DNA from: Alphaproteobacteria bacterium
Lineage (GTDB): Bacteria > Pseudomonadota > Alphaproteobacteria > UBA9219
Assembly: GCA_028690155.1 (NCBI GenBank)
Contig: JAQVBU010000006.1
Span: 7,982-71,981 of the forward strand
Direction: 5' to 3'
DNA length: 64,000 nucleotides
This document shows, piece by piece, positions 1 through 7,883 of this stretch. The translations under genes were made by a program, and so were the position numbers. The notes below the pieces were generated by a model, which searched no databases, had not been told where the DNA came from, and was given only the letters and a program-made list of their open reading frames with translations. How positions within the stretch are numbered: the first letter of the stretch is position 1; every line of letters begins with the position of its first letter.

Positions 1-182
1 TCGCGTTGGGGCTGAGGACGATCGCGACACCTTTTTCTTAAGTTGAGCCCGGCGATTCACGCCCTCTTCCCCACCGCCTCGCGTTGGGGCTGAGGACGAT
101 CGCGACACCTTTTTCTTAAGTTGAGCCCGGCGATTCACGCCCTCTTCCCCACCGCCTCGCGTTGGGGCTGAGGACGATCGCG
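1..182. repeat. Perfect 78-bp tandem repeat, 2.33 copies
   Basis: Units begin at 1, 79 and 157. The first two are identical over all 78 bp and the third stops after 26 bp, two bases before the flaF stop codon. The whole unit repeats, with no constant/variable alternation, so it is not a CRISPR array. The period is a multiple of three and one minus-strand frame stays open through the units, giving a basic Ser/Lys/Arg-rich 26-residue period, but no start codon links it to a gene. Because it touches the window edge, a real minisatellite and an assembly artefact cannot be told apart. Confidence 0.9.
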
Positions 183-184
183 GG

Positions 185-661
185 CTATGCCGACGTCATC
201 CGCGAAAGCTGGGGCGCCTCAGTCATTGGCGCTTCGCCTTCCTCATCGACAACCTTCTTACGTAATCCTTCGGCAAGGATACGATTAATATTAATCAAAC
301 TGTCCACAAGATCCGGCGCATACTTGCCGATAGCCTTCAGGCTTGTTTTGTCGACATAACGGCTCAACTCGAAAAGCGTGTTCTTCAACGATTGGGGCAA
401 AGGGTTGCTCGGATCGGTAACCGCAACCTGAAAAATCGTCCACAAACGCTGATTTTTACGAAGAGCCTCGCCATAAACGCTGAGGTTCTTCTTGGATTTT
501 ACATCCGCAGCAAGAAGTTCCTTGGCCTCGCGCATACGGCTTGCACACGAAAGAAGCGCTTGGGCATCGGCATCGCGACTGCTCGTGTCGAGACCGGCCT
601 TAAGCTTTAGGCGTTGGTTCTCGCCATACACATTCACTTTGCTATAGGAATTCTCCAACAT
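185..661 (-). CDS. flaF: Flagellar biosynthesis regulator FlaF
   Basis: A 158-residue protein resembling alphaproteobacterial FlaF, which with FlbT controls flagellin synthesis and secretion. The ATG at 661 is preceded by a good Shine-Dalgarno (GGAGG, about 6 bases upstream). It lies directly after flbT on the same strand, 23 bp apart, the usual alphaproteobacterial neighbourhood. The protein is somewhat longer than a typical FlaF (about 120 residues); the extra length is an acidic, Pro-containing C-terminal tail. The stop codon lies next to the tandem repeat, so the 3' end could have been altered by the repeat. The identification rests on context plus general similarity; I see no catalytic motif. 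Confidence 0.8.
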   Translation of the reverse strand: MLENSYSKVNVYGENQRLKLKAGLDTSSRDADAQALLSCASRMREAKELLAADVKSKKNLSVYGEALRKNQRLWTIFQVAVTDPSNPLPQSLKNTLFELSRYVDKTSLKAIGKYAPDLVDSLININRILAEGLRKKVVDEEGEAPMTEAPQLSRMTSA

Positions 662-684
662 ACGCCATCCTCCAAATATTCCGA

Positions 685-1095
685 TTAAACAGACCGAGCC
701 TCCGCCGGATCGATTGGGCTCTCCCCATTCTCGGAAAGCATAGATCGTGCCACACGAAGAGCCTTAAACGTCTCTTTTTTCTCCAAAAGCTCAATAATCG
801 TTTTTGTTTCGGATTCGTAAACGGGATAAAGCTTAGCAAAATTCCGAATGGTTTCAAGGACGAGGTTATCCATAGGTTTGTCCTTGCCCTTGAAAAGATA
901 AATAACTTGAAGAAGGAAATAGACGTTGGACATATCCGAATCGCCTTGGCGATTGCGATTCATCATATAGCGCTCACGCAAAACCGGCCCATCGGAAAGA
1001 ACCAACAGGTCGGCGGGATGCTTACCAACATTTTTAAGAACGGCGCCACCTGCGAGAATTTTGTCTTCGGGCTTGACGCGTATTTTCAACGGCAT
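685..1095 (-). CDS. flbT: Flagellin mRNA repressor FlbT
   Basis: A 136-residue protein starting MPLKIRVKPEDKILAGGAVL, which fits FlbT, the post-transcriptional regulator that binds the flagellin 5' leader and destabilises the mRNA until the hook is built. The start at 1095 is chosen because GAAGGAG stands just upstream and the MPLK start is family-typical; a longer reading to 1170 would run through the terminator hairpin. It sits between flagellin and flaF on the same strand. A strong terminator separates it from flagellin, so expression by limited read-through is likely. Confidence 0.9.
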   Translation of the reverse strand: MPLKIRVKPEDKILAGGAVLKNVGKHPADLLVLSDGPVLRERYMMNRNRQGDSDMSNVYFLLQVIYLFKGKDKPMDNLVLETIRNFAKLYPVYESETKTIIELLEKKETFKALRVARSMLSENGESPIDPAEARSV

Positions 1096-1130
1096 GATCT
1101 CGACTCCTTCGAGAAAAAATAAAATAAAAA

Positions 1131-1160
1131 GAAAAGGCGGATCTTTCGATCCGCCTTTTC
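1131..1160 (-). terminator. Intrinsic terminator between flagellin and flbT
   Basis: A perfect 13-bp stem (1131-1143 with 1148-1160) and a 4-base loop, followed on the minus strand by a T-rich stretch. It begins 12 bases after the flagellin stop codon and lies before the flbT ribosome-binding site. It would end most flagellin transcripts and lower downstream flbT-flaF expression. Confidence 0.9.
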
Positions 1161-1171
1161 CCGAAAACAAC

Positions 1172-2002
1172 CTAGAGAATGTTCAAGATCGCGGTTGAAA
1201 GCGATCCGGACACACCCAGAGCCGTGATTCCGAGCTGTGCTTGAGCCTGCAGAGCTTGGAGGTTTGCGCCCTCTTCGTTCGTATCGCAGGTGACCAAGCA
1301 GTCGGAAGCATTCTGCAAAGCAGAAATCATGTTCGAGGTGAACGATTCACGAGTCTCGATCAAGGTCGCGTTACTACCGAAGTTCGACGCATCGGTCGTC
1401 AACGTCGACGCAGCGGTAAGCAGATAAGACTGAGCGGTTTGAATATCCGTATCAGCAACCCACGCATTAGCTGCCGCCTTGCCCGTGTCGCCGAGCAGAC
1501 CCGCCGCCGTGATGTTCACGCCGGTGATGGTCAGCGCGGTGGTGTTCCCTTCGTTGAAGTAAATGGTCAACTTGTTGGTTGTGCTGTTCAACAAATTGGT
1601 ACCATTGAAGGTCGCGTCGTTGACGAGCTGATCGAGCTGGGTTGTCAACGCATTGAACTGCGAAGCCAAACCGGCGCGAGTCGTCGTGTTTGTGGAACCC
1701 AAAGCCTGAGTCACCAGACCTTTGAGCTGATCGATGATGTCGGTGACACTGTCGATCGAGTCGACGAACGAGTTCACCGTTTCAAGCGATGTCGAGAGGT
1801 TATCCTTGATGGTGGAGAGGTTGCTCGCCGAGTTTAAGAAGCCTTGAGAAGCAAAGTACGCCGTCGCGTCATCGGTCGCACCGTTAATCTTTTTACCTGT
1901 AGACAGACGTTCTTCGGTACGCTCCAGAAGCTTCGTCGTGTTTTGCAAGGCGACAAGGTTTGAACGCGCCGCCGAGCTCAGGGTGATATCACCAACAGCC
2001 AT
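1172..2002 (-). CDS. Flagellin
   Basis: A 276-residue filament protein with the conserved N-terminal D0/D1 helix (SSAARSNLVALQ, RLSTGKKINGATDDAT) and C-terminal helix (EEGANLQALQAQAQLGITAL), joined by a short variable middle. It is exported by the flagellar type III system and polymerises into the filament. Two cysteines six residues apart before the C-terminal helix are unusual in a flagellin. The start at 2002 is preceded by AAAGGAG. A sigma-54-type promoter lies about 120 bp upstream, and flbT and flaF follow downstream. Only one flagellin copy is in the window; alphaproteobacteria often carry several elsewhere. Confidence 0.96.
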   Translation of the reverse strand: MAVGDITLSSAARSNLVALQNTTKLLERTEERLSTGKKINGATDDATAYFASQGFLNSASNLSTIKDNLSTSLETVNSFVDSIDSVTDIIDQLKGLVTQALGSTNTTTRAGLASQFNALTTQLDQLVNDATFNGTNLLNSTTNKLTIYFNEGNTTALTITGVNITAAGLLGDTGKAAANAWVADTDIQTAQSYLLTAASTLTTDASNFGSNATLIETRESFTSNMISALQNASDCLVTCDTNEEGANLQALQAQAQLGITALGVSGSLSTAILNIL

Positions 2003-2119
2003 AGTAGAACTCCTTTCGAGTGTTGATCGCGGAATCCTTCCGCGTGATTAAATCGGGTGAAAGATAGAATCCCAAATATGAATTTATCTTTAACGGCCCT
2101 TAGTCTTGCCCCCAAGATT

Positions 2120-2135
2120 TGCGAAAAACATGCCA
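2120..2135 (-). promoter_or_regulatory. Sigma-54 (RpoN)-type promoter of flagellin
   Basis: The minus strand reads TGGCATGTTTTTCGCA, with the diagnostic GG-N10-GC spacing of the -24/-12 element. It lies about 120 bp upstream of the flagellin start, leaving a leader long enough for FlbT control. Late flagellar genes of Caulobacter-type alphaproteobacteria use RpoN promoters. No rpoN gene is in this window. Confidence 0.65.
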
Positions 2136-2330
2136 TGGCCTTTTTTGCCTACAACCCCTTGATCTTTTTGCCTATATGATTCGTTCATGCTAGGAAAAAA
2201 GTGCCCCTTTTTCGAAAGGCCCGGCAAAAGTTTCCCCATAAAATATGATTATTTTGCCTTTTCACCTATACTGTTACATCTTCGCAACAATCAAACAGCG
2301 AAGCAAATGAAGGACATATCCTGAAAAAGA
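2136..2330 (-). promoter_or_regulatory. Upstream activating region with repeated TTTTTGCCTA
   Basis: Upstream of the flagellin promoter the 10-mer TTTTTGCCTA occurs at 2142-2151 and 2165-2174 on the plus strand, starting 23 bp apart, with a related TTTTGCCTT at 2252-2260 and an inverted GGCAAAA at 2223-2229. The spacing of about two helical turns and the place just behind a sigma-54 promoter suit an enhancer-binding activator such as FlbD, but this assignment is inferred. No gene is seen here. Confidence 0.4.
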
Positions 2331-3617
2331 TCACGTCCTAACGACTGGCGCTTCGACAACATCCAAAAGCCGATCATTCAAACCGCTCCACGCCCAATCG
2401 GAAGCCACGCGCGAGGCAACAGACGCTGCCTTTCGACGCGCCTCCTCACGAGCGTTATAAACAGTCTCCATAGCCATAACGATTTCATCCACATCGCTTT
2501 CGCCCCAGTCTTGAACGGTGGCCATAGCCATCGAAGGCCTAACCTCGCGTTGCGTACGAAAGGCTTCGCAACCGATGAGATCGACCAGATCTTTTTGACC
2601 TGTATTGTAAGAAACATATGTGGGCACGCCACAGGCCATCGCCTCCATGGCCACAAGGTTTGTCCCCCCTTCGCAACGGTTGGGGAAAACAGCCATGTCG
2701 CAATCGCGTAAAACCATAGGCATCAGCATATTATGGGTAAAGGGGAGATCGACAAAGCTACCGGGCGGAAGCCCTTGTTTTAGAAGCCACGGCGTGATTT
2801 GAAGACCTCCTTTATCAGCGCGCTCTTCAGGAATGCCATCAACAAGACCCGCTTTTGAGAAAGCTTCGGCGTCGGGTTTTGCCAAAGCCTGCCAGCACGC
2901 GACCAACAACGCGTCGGAATGCGTGGCGTGAAAACGCTTGAAGGCCGCGACGACAAGATCCTGAGCTTTTCGATATTCGAATTTTCCGCCGGAAAAAACG
3001 ACAAAACGATTGCGGTAAAGCCCCGACCCCGGTGCCGGATGGAAAAGCGTCGGATCAATGCCCTGATAACACAGGTGAACCGAACCGACATCCAAGCTTT
3101 TCAGGAAGTCGGCGTTCCAACGCGAAATAGCAATGAACATATCGTAATTCTTGGCAATTCGACGCCCATGGTCGGTTATAAACAGGTGCTCAATCGCGGC
3201 GCACCCAACGTTCGGTGCGCCCCACACGCGATCCTGCCCCAAAAAACCCGAGAAATTCGAGCTGCACCCGTGCAGCACGGGATGGTTGAAGCGCAGAAGC
3301 TCTTTCGGGTTTTGTTTTAAAACGGCGCTTATCTTATCGGCGAGCCCCAAACAAGACGCGATCTTCTCCTGTTCGAGGGGGGGCAACATCACGCCCACGG
3401 GTTTGTTCGTTAAAATGAAGGCGTTCGGATCCCCCCCCCGCCGCAAGTATTGCAGCAGAATCTGAAGGCCATAAATGCCGTAACCGGAGAAGGATGAAAG
3501 AACCCAACTGATCGCAAAAGAGGACGACAAAAGGCAACCTCCGGAAAAAGAAGGAAAAAGAACACGAAGATGATAGATAACACGGGTTTTGATCTTGCGC
3601 AAAAGGCGTGTTATCAA
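2331..3617 (-). CDS. GT4-type glycosyltransferase
   Basis: A 428-residue protein with a C-terminal Rossmann half typical of GT-B retaining enzymes: FVVFSGGKFEYRKAQDLV near residue 205, and later EGGTNLVAMEAMACGVP, which holds the E-x7-E nucleotide-sugar motif. It transfers a sugar from an activated donor; the acceptor is unknown. No signal peptide or clear membrane span is seen, so it should be cytoplasmic. Lying directly upstream of flagellin on the same strand, it is a candidate flagellin or surface-glycan glycosyltransferase, which is inference from position. The start is a TTG at 3617 behind GGGAG; no ATG is available near it. It is divergent from the RNase D gene with only 35 bp between them. 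Confidence 0.8.
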   Translation of the reverse strand: MITRLLRKIKTRVIYHLRVLFPSFSGGCLLSSSFAISWVLSSFSGYGIYGLQILLQYLRRGGDPNAFILTNKPVGVMLPPLEQEKIASCLGLADKISAVLKQNPKELLRFNHPVLHGCSSNFSGFLGQDRVWGAPNVGCAAIEHLFITDHGRRIAKNYDMFIAISRWNADFLKSLDVGSVHLCYQGIDPTLFHPAPGSGLYRNRFVVFSGGKFEYRKAQDLVVAAFKRFHATHSDALLVACWQALAKPDAEAFSKAGLVDGIPEERADKGGLQITPWLLKQGLPPGSFVDLPFTHNMLMPMVLRDCDMAVFPNRCEGGTNLVAMEAMACGVPTYVSYNTGQKDLVDLIGCEAFRTQREVRPSMAMATVQDWGESDVDEIVMAMETVYNAREEARRKAASVASRVASDWAWSGLNDRLLDVVEAPVVRT

Positions 3618-3652
3618 AAGGCTCCCTATTGGTAAGAAAGAAGTGTTTTATA

Positions 3653-4285
3653 ATGACTCATACACTCTATACTGGTGATATTCCGGCTGAGCTTTCCTTC
3701 GGCCGTTGTGTGGCGATCGATACGGAATCGATGGGATTGAATGTGGGCCGGGATCGTCTTTGTCTTATTCAGATGTCTTCCGGCGACGGAAACGCGCATC
3801 TGGTCAAGTTTAAAAGGGATGAATACGACGCCCCCAATTTGAAAAAGCTTCTGCTCGATCCGAGTGTGATCAAGCTGTTTCACTTTGCCCGCTCGGATCT
3901 GGCCATGATTTATAAATATCTGGGCATCATGCCGACACCGGTTTATTGCACAAAAATCGCCTCGGTGTTTGTGCGGACGTTTTCGGATCGCCATGGGCTC
4001 AAGGACCTGTGCCGCGACCTTCTGGGCATCGATCTGTCGAAAGAGCAGCAAACGTCGGACTGGGGCGCGGCTGAACTGACGAAAGAACAATTAAGCTATG
4101 CCGCATCGGACGTCTTGCATTTACACAAGCTCAAAGAGATCTTGGATGAACGCCTTGTCCGTGAAGGCCGTGCCGATCTTGCCCGCAAGGTCATGGATTT
4201 CCTGCCGGTGCGCGCCGAGTTGGACGTTGTCGGCTGGGCTAATGCGGATATCTTCGCGCACAAACCGACCCGGCGTCCGGATTAA
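3653..4285 (+). CDS. rnd: Ribonuclease D-like 3'-5' exonuclease
   Basis: A 210-residue DEDDy exonuclease: D23 and E25 in AIDTES, D82 in ARSD, and Y149/D153 in YAASD are the predicted metal-binding and catalytic residues. It has the nuclease domain only, without the HRDC domains of E. coli RNase D, as in the short alphaproteobacterial form. Its likely role is RNA 3'-end trimming. The ATG at 3653 is preferred over upstream in-frame starts because homologous sequence starts there; the ribosome-binding site is weak. Position just before lptC-lptA-lptB matches the common alphaproteobacterial order. Confidence 0.9.
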   Translation: MTHTLYTGDIPAELSFGRCVAIDTESMGLNVGRDRLCLIQMSSGDGNAHLVKFKRDEYDAPNLKKLLLDPSVIKLFHFARSDLAMIYKYLGIMPTPVYCTKIASVFVRTFSDRHGLKDLCRDLLGIDLSKEQQTSDWGAAELTKEQLSYAASDVLHLHKLKEILDERLVREGRADLARKVMDFLPVRAELDVVGWANADIFAHKPTRRPD

Positions 4286-4315
4286 CTTACTCTAAAGCCT
4301 ATTGGCATCGCGTCG

Positions 4316-4996
4316 ATGAAAAAAAAGACCCAAAGCTCCCGTTCCCTTGCGGATCGCCTGGATTTCATTCGGCCGCGGATCACCAAACGCATTGTCCGCG
4401 CGCGCGCCGGGCGCATGCCGCAGATAACGCGCCGCTTGCGCATCTGGCTTCCGGGACTGGCGGCTTTCGTTATTATGGTCCTTTTTCTATGGCCAATGCT
4501 GCGTCCGAATTTTACGATGACGAACGTGGTAAAAAACATCCCGGATCTCGTGATCGACAATTTGCGGTATTCGGGAACGGATTCGAAAAACCAGCCCTAT
4601 TCGCTTATGGCGGCGCAAGCGACACGGCCGTCATCGCTCGAAGGCATTTACGACCTCAAGAAGCCGGAAGGCGAAATTACGCTCAACAACGGAACATGGA
4701 TCGATACCAAAGCCGATTACGGGCGCTATGATGAAAAGGGAAAAAAGCTGTGGCTCGGTGGAAACGTCCAGATTTTCAATAACAAAGGCTATCAAGTCAC
4801 GACCGAGGAAGCCCAAATCAACCTCAACAACAACGATGCCTGGGGCGATAAAGACGTGCTCATTCAAGGAAATTTTGGTACGGTTCGTGGCGAGGGATTC
4901 CGTTTTCTCGATTCGGGCCGCACCGTTATTATCGAAGGCCCGGGCAAAGCCGTTTTAAGAACGAAGAGAACAAACGGCGCGGACAATGCGTCTTGA
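4316..4996 (+). CDS. lptC: LPS export system periplasmic protein LptC
   Basis: A 226-residue protein with a long basic cytoplasmic start, one membrane span at residues 43-62, and a periplasmic beta-jellyroll-like domain. LptC receives LPS from the inner-membrane LptBFG extractor and passes it to LptA. The N-terminal tail before the span is longer than in E. coli LptC. It is followed by lptA and lptB in an operon. Identity rests on topology, the OstA-like repeats (TKADYGRYDEKGKKLWLGGN) and context. Confidence 0.88.
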   Translation: MKKKTQSSRSLADRLDFIRPRITKRIVRARAGRMPQITRRLRIWLPGLAAFVIMVLFLWPMLRPNFTMTNVVKNIPDLVIDNLRYSGTDSKNQPYSLMAAQATRPSSLEGIYDLKKPEGEITLNNGTWIDTKADYGRYDEKGKKLWLGGNVQIFNNKGYQVTTEEAQINLNNNDAWGDKDVLIQGNFGTVRGEGFRFLDSGRTVIIEGPGKAVLRTKRTNGADNAS

Positions 4997-5024
4997 CGAT
5001 TACCTTTCACGGAAGCAGTTAAGC

Positions 5025-5894
5025 ATGAGAGGCATACGATTTTCGAAGAATGGGCGAAGACTGGCTCTGGCAGCGGTGTTGACCGCGCTGATGGCCGGCC
5101 ACGCGGCATGCGCCGAAGAGGCGGCCGCCCCCCTCGAAGTCAGCGCGGATAAATCGCTTGAATGGTACCAAGACAAAAATCTCTATGTTGCGCGAGGCAA
5201 CGCCAAGGCCGTTCAAGGAGCGTTTACGATCAAGGCGGATCTTCTCACCGCACATAAACGGGTCGCCGCCGGAAAAAAGGACGCGGCGGCAAAAAACGGC
5301 GGGTCCACGGGTGATATCGACCGGATGACCGCCGAAGGGCATGTGGAAATTTTGCGTCCGGGGGCCCGGCTTATTGGCGACCAAGCGGTCAACGATCTGG
5401 ACAAACGCGTCATCGTCGTGACGGGCAAGGACCTTCGGTATGAAACGAACCGCTATACCGTCAGCGCGCAGGAAAGTCTTGAATATTGGGAAGATACAAA
5501 AACAGCGGTGGCGCGCGGCAAGGCCAAGGCGGTGCACGCCGACCGGACGATTCGAGGAGACGTTCTAACAGCCGAGCTTCAAACGCAAAAGGACGGCAAG
5601 GATCACCTGAACAAACTGACGGCGGCAGGGAATGTGGTGGTCGTGACGAAAAGCGACGTTATTCAAGGCGACAAAGGCGTTTACGATGCGGTTAAGGACC
5701 GCGCCATCGTCACGGGGCACGTAAGGATAACGCGGCCGGATGGGACCGAATTGACGGGAGACACCGGGGAAGCTAACTTTACTACGAACCGGAGTCGCCT
5801 TTTAAACGAAGGGGATGGACGCGTGCATGCGATCCTACCCGCCAAGAAGGCGTCCAAAAAGAAACCCGCGAAAGCTCAAGGAGAGGCTCGGTGA
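5025..5894 (+). CDS. lptA: LPS transport periplasmic protein LptA
   Basis: About 289 residues with a signal peptide (hydrophobic LALAAVLTALMAGHA, cut after AACA) and two successive OstA-type beta-jellyroll segments, roughly residues 40-140 and 145-255, then a Lys/Ala-rich tail. LptA forms the periplasmic bridge that carries LPS to the outer membrane; E. coli LptA is about 185 residues, so this one is clearly longer. The ATG at 5025 is preferred (GGAAG upstream, normal signal peptide). An in-frame ATG at 4986, overlapping the end of lptC, would add 13 residues and lacks a ribosome-binding site. The stop overlaps the lptB start. Confidence 0.85.
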   Translation: MRGIRFSKNGRRLALAAVLTALMAGHAACAEEAAAPLEVSADKSLEWYQDKNLYVARGNAKAVQGAFTIKADLLTAHKRVAAGKKDAAAKNGGSTGDIDRMTAEGHVEILRPGARLIGDQAVNDLDKRVIVVTGKDLRYETNRYTVSAQESLEYWEDTKTAVARGKAKAVHADRTIRGDVLTAELQTQKDGKDHLNKLTAAGNVVVVTKSDVIQGDKGVYDAVKDRAIVTGHVRITRPDGTELTGDTGEANFTTNRSRLLNEGDGRVHAILPAKKASKKKPAKAQGEAR

Positions 5895-6694
5895 AGCAGG
5901 TCGAAAAAGTCGTTCCCCTCGCAAAAAAGAAAAAAGCCCCTCTTCCGCCGCCCGCAAAGAAGCTTATGCATGGCAAGGGGTTGGAAGTTGAACATCTTGG
6001 GAAAAAGTACAACGGTCGCCCGGTTGTGCACGATGTCAGCTTTTCGCTTCAACGCGGCGAAGTTGTCGGACTTCTGGGGCCGAACGGCGCGGGAAAAACG
6101 ACCTGTTTTTACCTTGTGACGGGCTTAGTCAAACCGGACGTGGGAACGATCTATTTGGACGGCATGAACGTAACGTCCTACCCCATGTACCACAGGGCAA
6201 GACTTGGGCTTGGCTATCTCCCTCAAGAATCATCGATTTTCCGGGGTCTAAGCGTCGAAGACAACATCCGGGCCGTCCTTGAAATAGTCGAACCAGACTA
6301 TGCTGACCGCGAAGTCATGTTGGACGAACTTCTGGCCGAATTCGGGATCACGCACCTTCGGCAAGCGCCGTCCGTTGCGCTTTCGGGCGGGGAACGGCGG
6401 CGGCTTGAAATTGCGCGGGCGCTTGCCTCGCAGCCGCATTTCATCCTTCTAGACGAGCCTTTTGCAGGCATTGATCCTATCGCGCTAAGCGACATCCGCG
6501 ACCTCGTCGTGCACCTGCGCGACCGCGGAATCGGCGTCTTGATTACAGACCATAACGTCCGGGCAACACTTGAGATTGTGGACCGGGCCTATATCATCCA
6601 CGATGGTCGCGTTCTGATGGAGGGCAGCCCGGACGAGATTATCGAAAACGCCGATGTCCGCCGCGTCTATCTGGGCGAAGAATTCAGGATGTAA
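5891..6694 (+). CDS. lptB: LPS export ABC transporter ATPase LptB
   Basis: A 267-residue ABC ATPase with Walker A GPNGAGKTT at 63-71, signature LSGGERRRLEIARAL at 164-178, Walker B ending LLDEP at 186-190, and the LptB-typical switch LITDHNVRATL. It drives LPS extraction with LptF/LptG (not in the window). The start is GTG at 5891, overlapping the lptA stop in GTGA and preceded by AAGGAG 7 bases away, which decides it. This gives an unusual basic, Pro-rich extension of about 27 residues before the normal start. In many alphaproteobacteria rpoN, hpf and ptsN follow; here they do not. Confidence 0.95.
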   Translation: MKQVEKVVPLAKKKKAPLPPPAKKLMHGKGLEVEHLGKKYNGRPVVHDVSFSLQRGEVVGLLGPNGAGKTTCFYLVTGLVKPDVGTIYLDGMNVTSYPMYHRARLGLGYLPQESSIFRGLSVEDNIRAVLEIVEPDYADREVMLDELLAEFGITHLRQAPSVALSGGERRRLEIARALASQPHFILLDEPFAGIDPIALSDIRDLVVHLRDRGIGVLITDHNVRATLEIVDRAYIIHDGRVLMEGSPDEIIENADVRRVYLGEEFRM

Positions 6695-6838
6695 TCCATC
6701 CTCTTGATAAGAAAAGAAAAAATCGCAATATCTCAAAGCATCGCCCCGTTCTTTTTTGGAAGAACGCTTTGATTTTGATGTTTACTTTCCTCTTTCTCGC
6801 GTAAACTGTTCGCTTGCGTTTGAAGGAGAAAAAGAAAG

Positions 6839-7606
6839 ATGAAAAGCGTGCCCCTTCCCAAAGTCGGCTGTGTCGCCGTCATCGACGACCTCGACGAAGC
6901 GGATATTTTCGACGTCATCAACCTTCACGAACAAGCCCGCGCCGCGCTTCCGGAAAACAGGAAACGCCATATCCTGCCGCAACAGGCTTCGTACTTCAAA
7001 GACCTTCTGGCTGGCACGACCGGACGAATGGTCGGCATCCGCGTCGAACGCAAACTTATCGCTCAGCTCGTGTTAATAGGCCCCCTATCGCTCAGAGAGG
7101 CGATTGCCGGGAACATCATCACGCACAACGATCTTTCGTTTCACCACGCATCGCTGAACGACAGCGTCATCGTCTTTAAAAGCATGGCTTCGCTACCGGA
7201 CTGGCGTGGAAACGACTTGGCGCAAAGCCTCGTTGATTACGCCGAAAATCACCCGTTCGTCCGAGTTGCAGACCATCTGTTCACCCAAATTTCCGTCAGC
7301 AATCGGCGCAGTTGGAATGTCTTCGCGGTGAAGAAATTCGGGATCGTAGGCGCCGCCTACGATCCGGACGACGGACTGCCCCGCTTTGTCTTCCAAAAAT
7401 CGGCGTTCGGATTCGACTTGGATCCCGCGCCGATCGTTGACGACGTTGATCCCACCGACGATTTCGATGCCATTGTGTCGTTAACGCAGCGCGAGGGTCT
7501 TATTGGCTTCTACGAGGAAGGACAAACGCAAAAGCTGTCGTTCCTGCACAACCGGGAAGAGCTCAATCTTATGCCGGTTCTGGCGAGGGTCAGCGGGCGA
7601 CAATAG
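6839..7606 (+). CDS. GNAT-fold N-acetyltransferase-like protein
   Basis: 255 residues. The central part (SLPDWRGNDLAQSLVDYAE, then VSNRRSWNVFAVKKFG) looks like the acetyl-CoA-binding loop and C-terminal half of a GNAT acetyltransferase, with R-G-N-D-L-A in the place of the usual R/Q-x-x-G-x-G/A. The substrate is unknown, and the last 80 or so residues are not recognisable. The ATG at 6839 follows a purine-rich stretch (GGAGAAAAAGAAAG). It stands alone, downstream of lptB, with a 144-bp gap that probably holds its own promoter. Confidence 0.55.
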   Translation: MKSVPLPKVGCVAVIDDLDEADIFDVINLHEQARAALPENRKRHILPQQASYFKDLLAGTTGRMVGIRVERKLIAQLVLIGPLSLREAIAGNIITHNDLSFHHASLNDSVIVFKSMASLPDWRGNDLAQSLVDYAENHPFVRVADHLFTQISVSNRRSWNVFAVKKFGIVGAAYDPDDGLPRFVFQKSAFGFDLDPAPIVDDVDPTDDFDAIVSLTQREGLIGFYEEGQTQKLSFLHNREELNLMPVLARVSGRQ

Positions 7607-7883
7607 ACGTCCCGACCAAAACGCAAAGCAATGAAATATCGCCAAGGCAAGTTTAGCTGCACGGTTCGGACCCGTGAGAAAGCTTATTGTCGTTCCTGCT
7701 GCCAACGTTCTTTGTTAGGATTAAAAGCTAATCAGTTGTTTTTACAAAGAGGTGGATCCCCCCCCTCTCTTTGTCACCCAAAAAAGAAACGATTCCGAAA
7801 CGATTTTTGGGGCCCTCGTCTTTTTTTTAGTTTAACCTAATCAAAAATACGCGCTTTTTTATCCTTCGACGGAGACGTTTTTG
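7607..7883. other. Intergenic region with an inverted repeat
   Basis: No gene is seen. It holds an 8-bp inverted repeat ACAAAGAG (7744-7751) and CTCTTTGT (7767-7774), with a run of C in the loop, which could end transcription of the upstream gene weakly, and a T-rich tract near 7826-7833. Confidence 0.4.

Noticed and set aside
1..182. CRISPR-like array
   Set aside because: The full 78-bp unit is identical including the part that would be the spacer.
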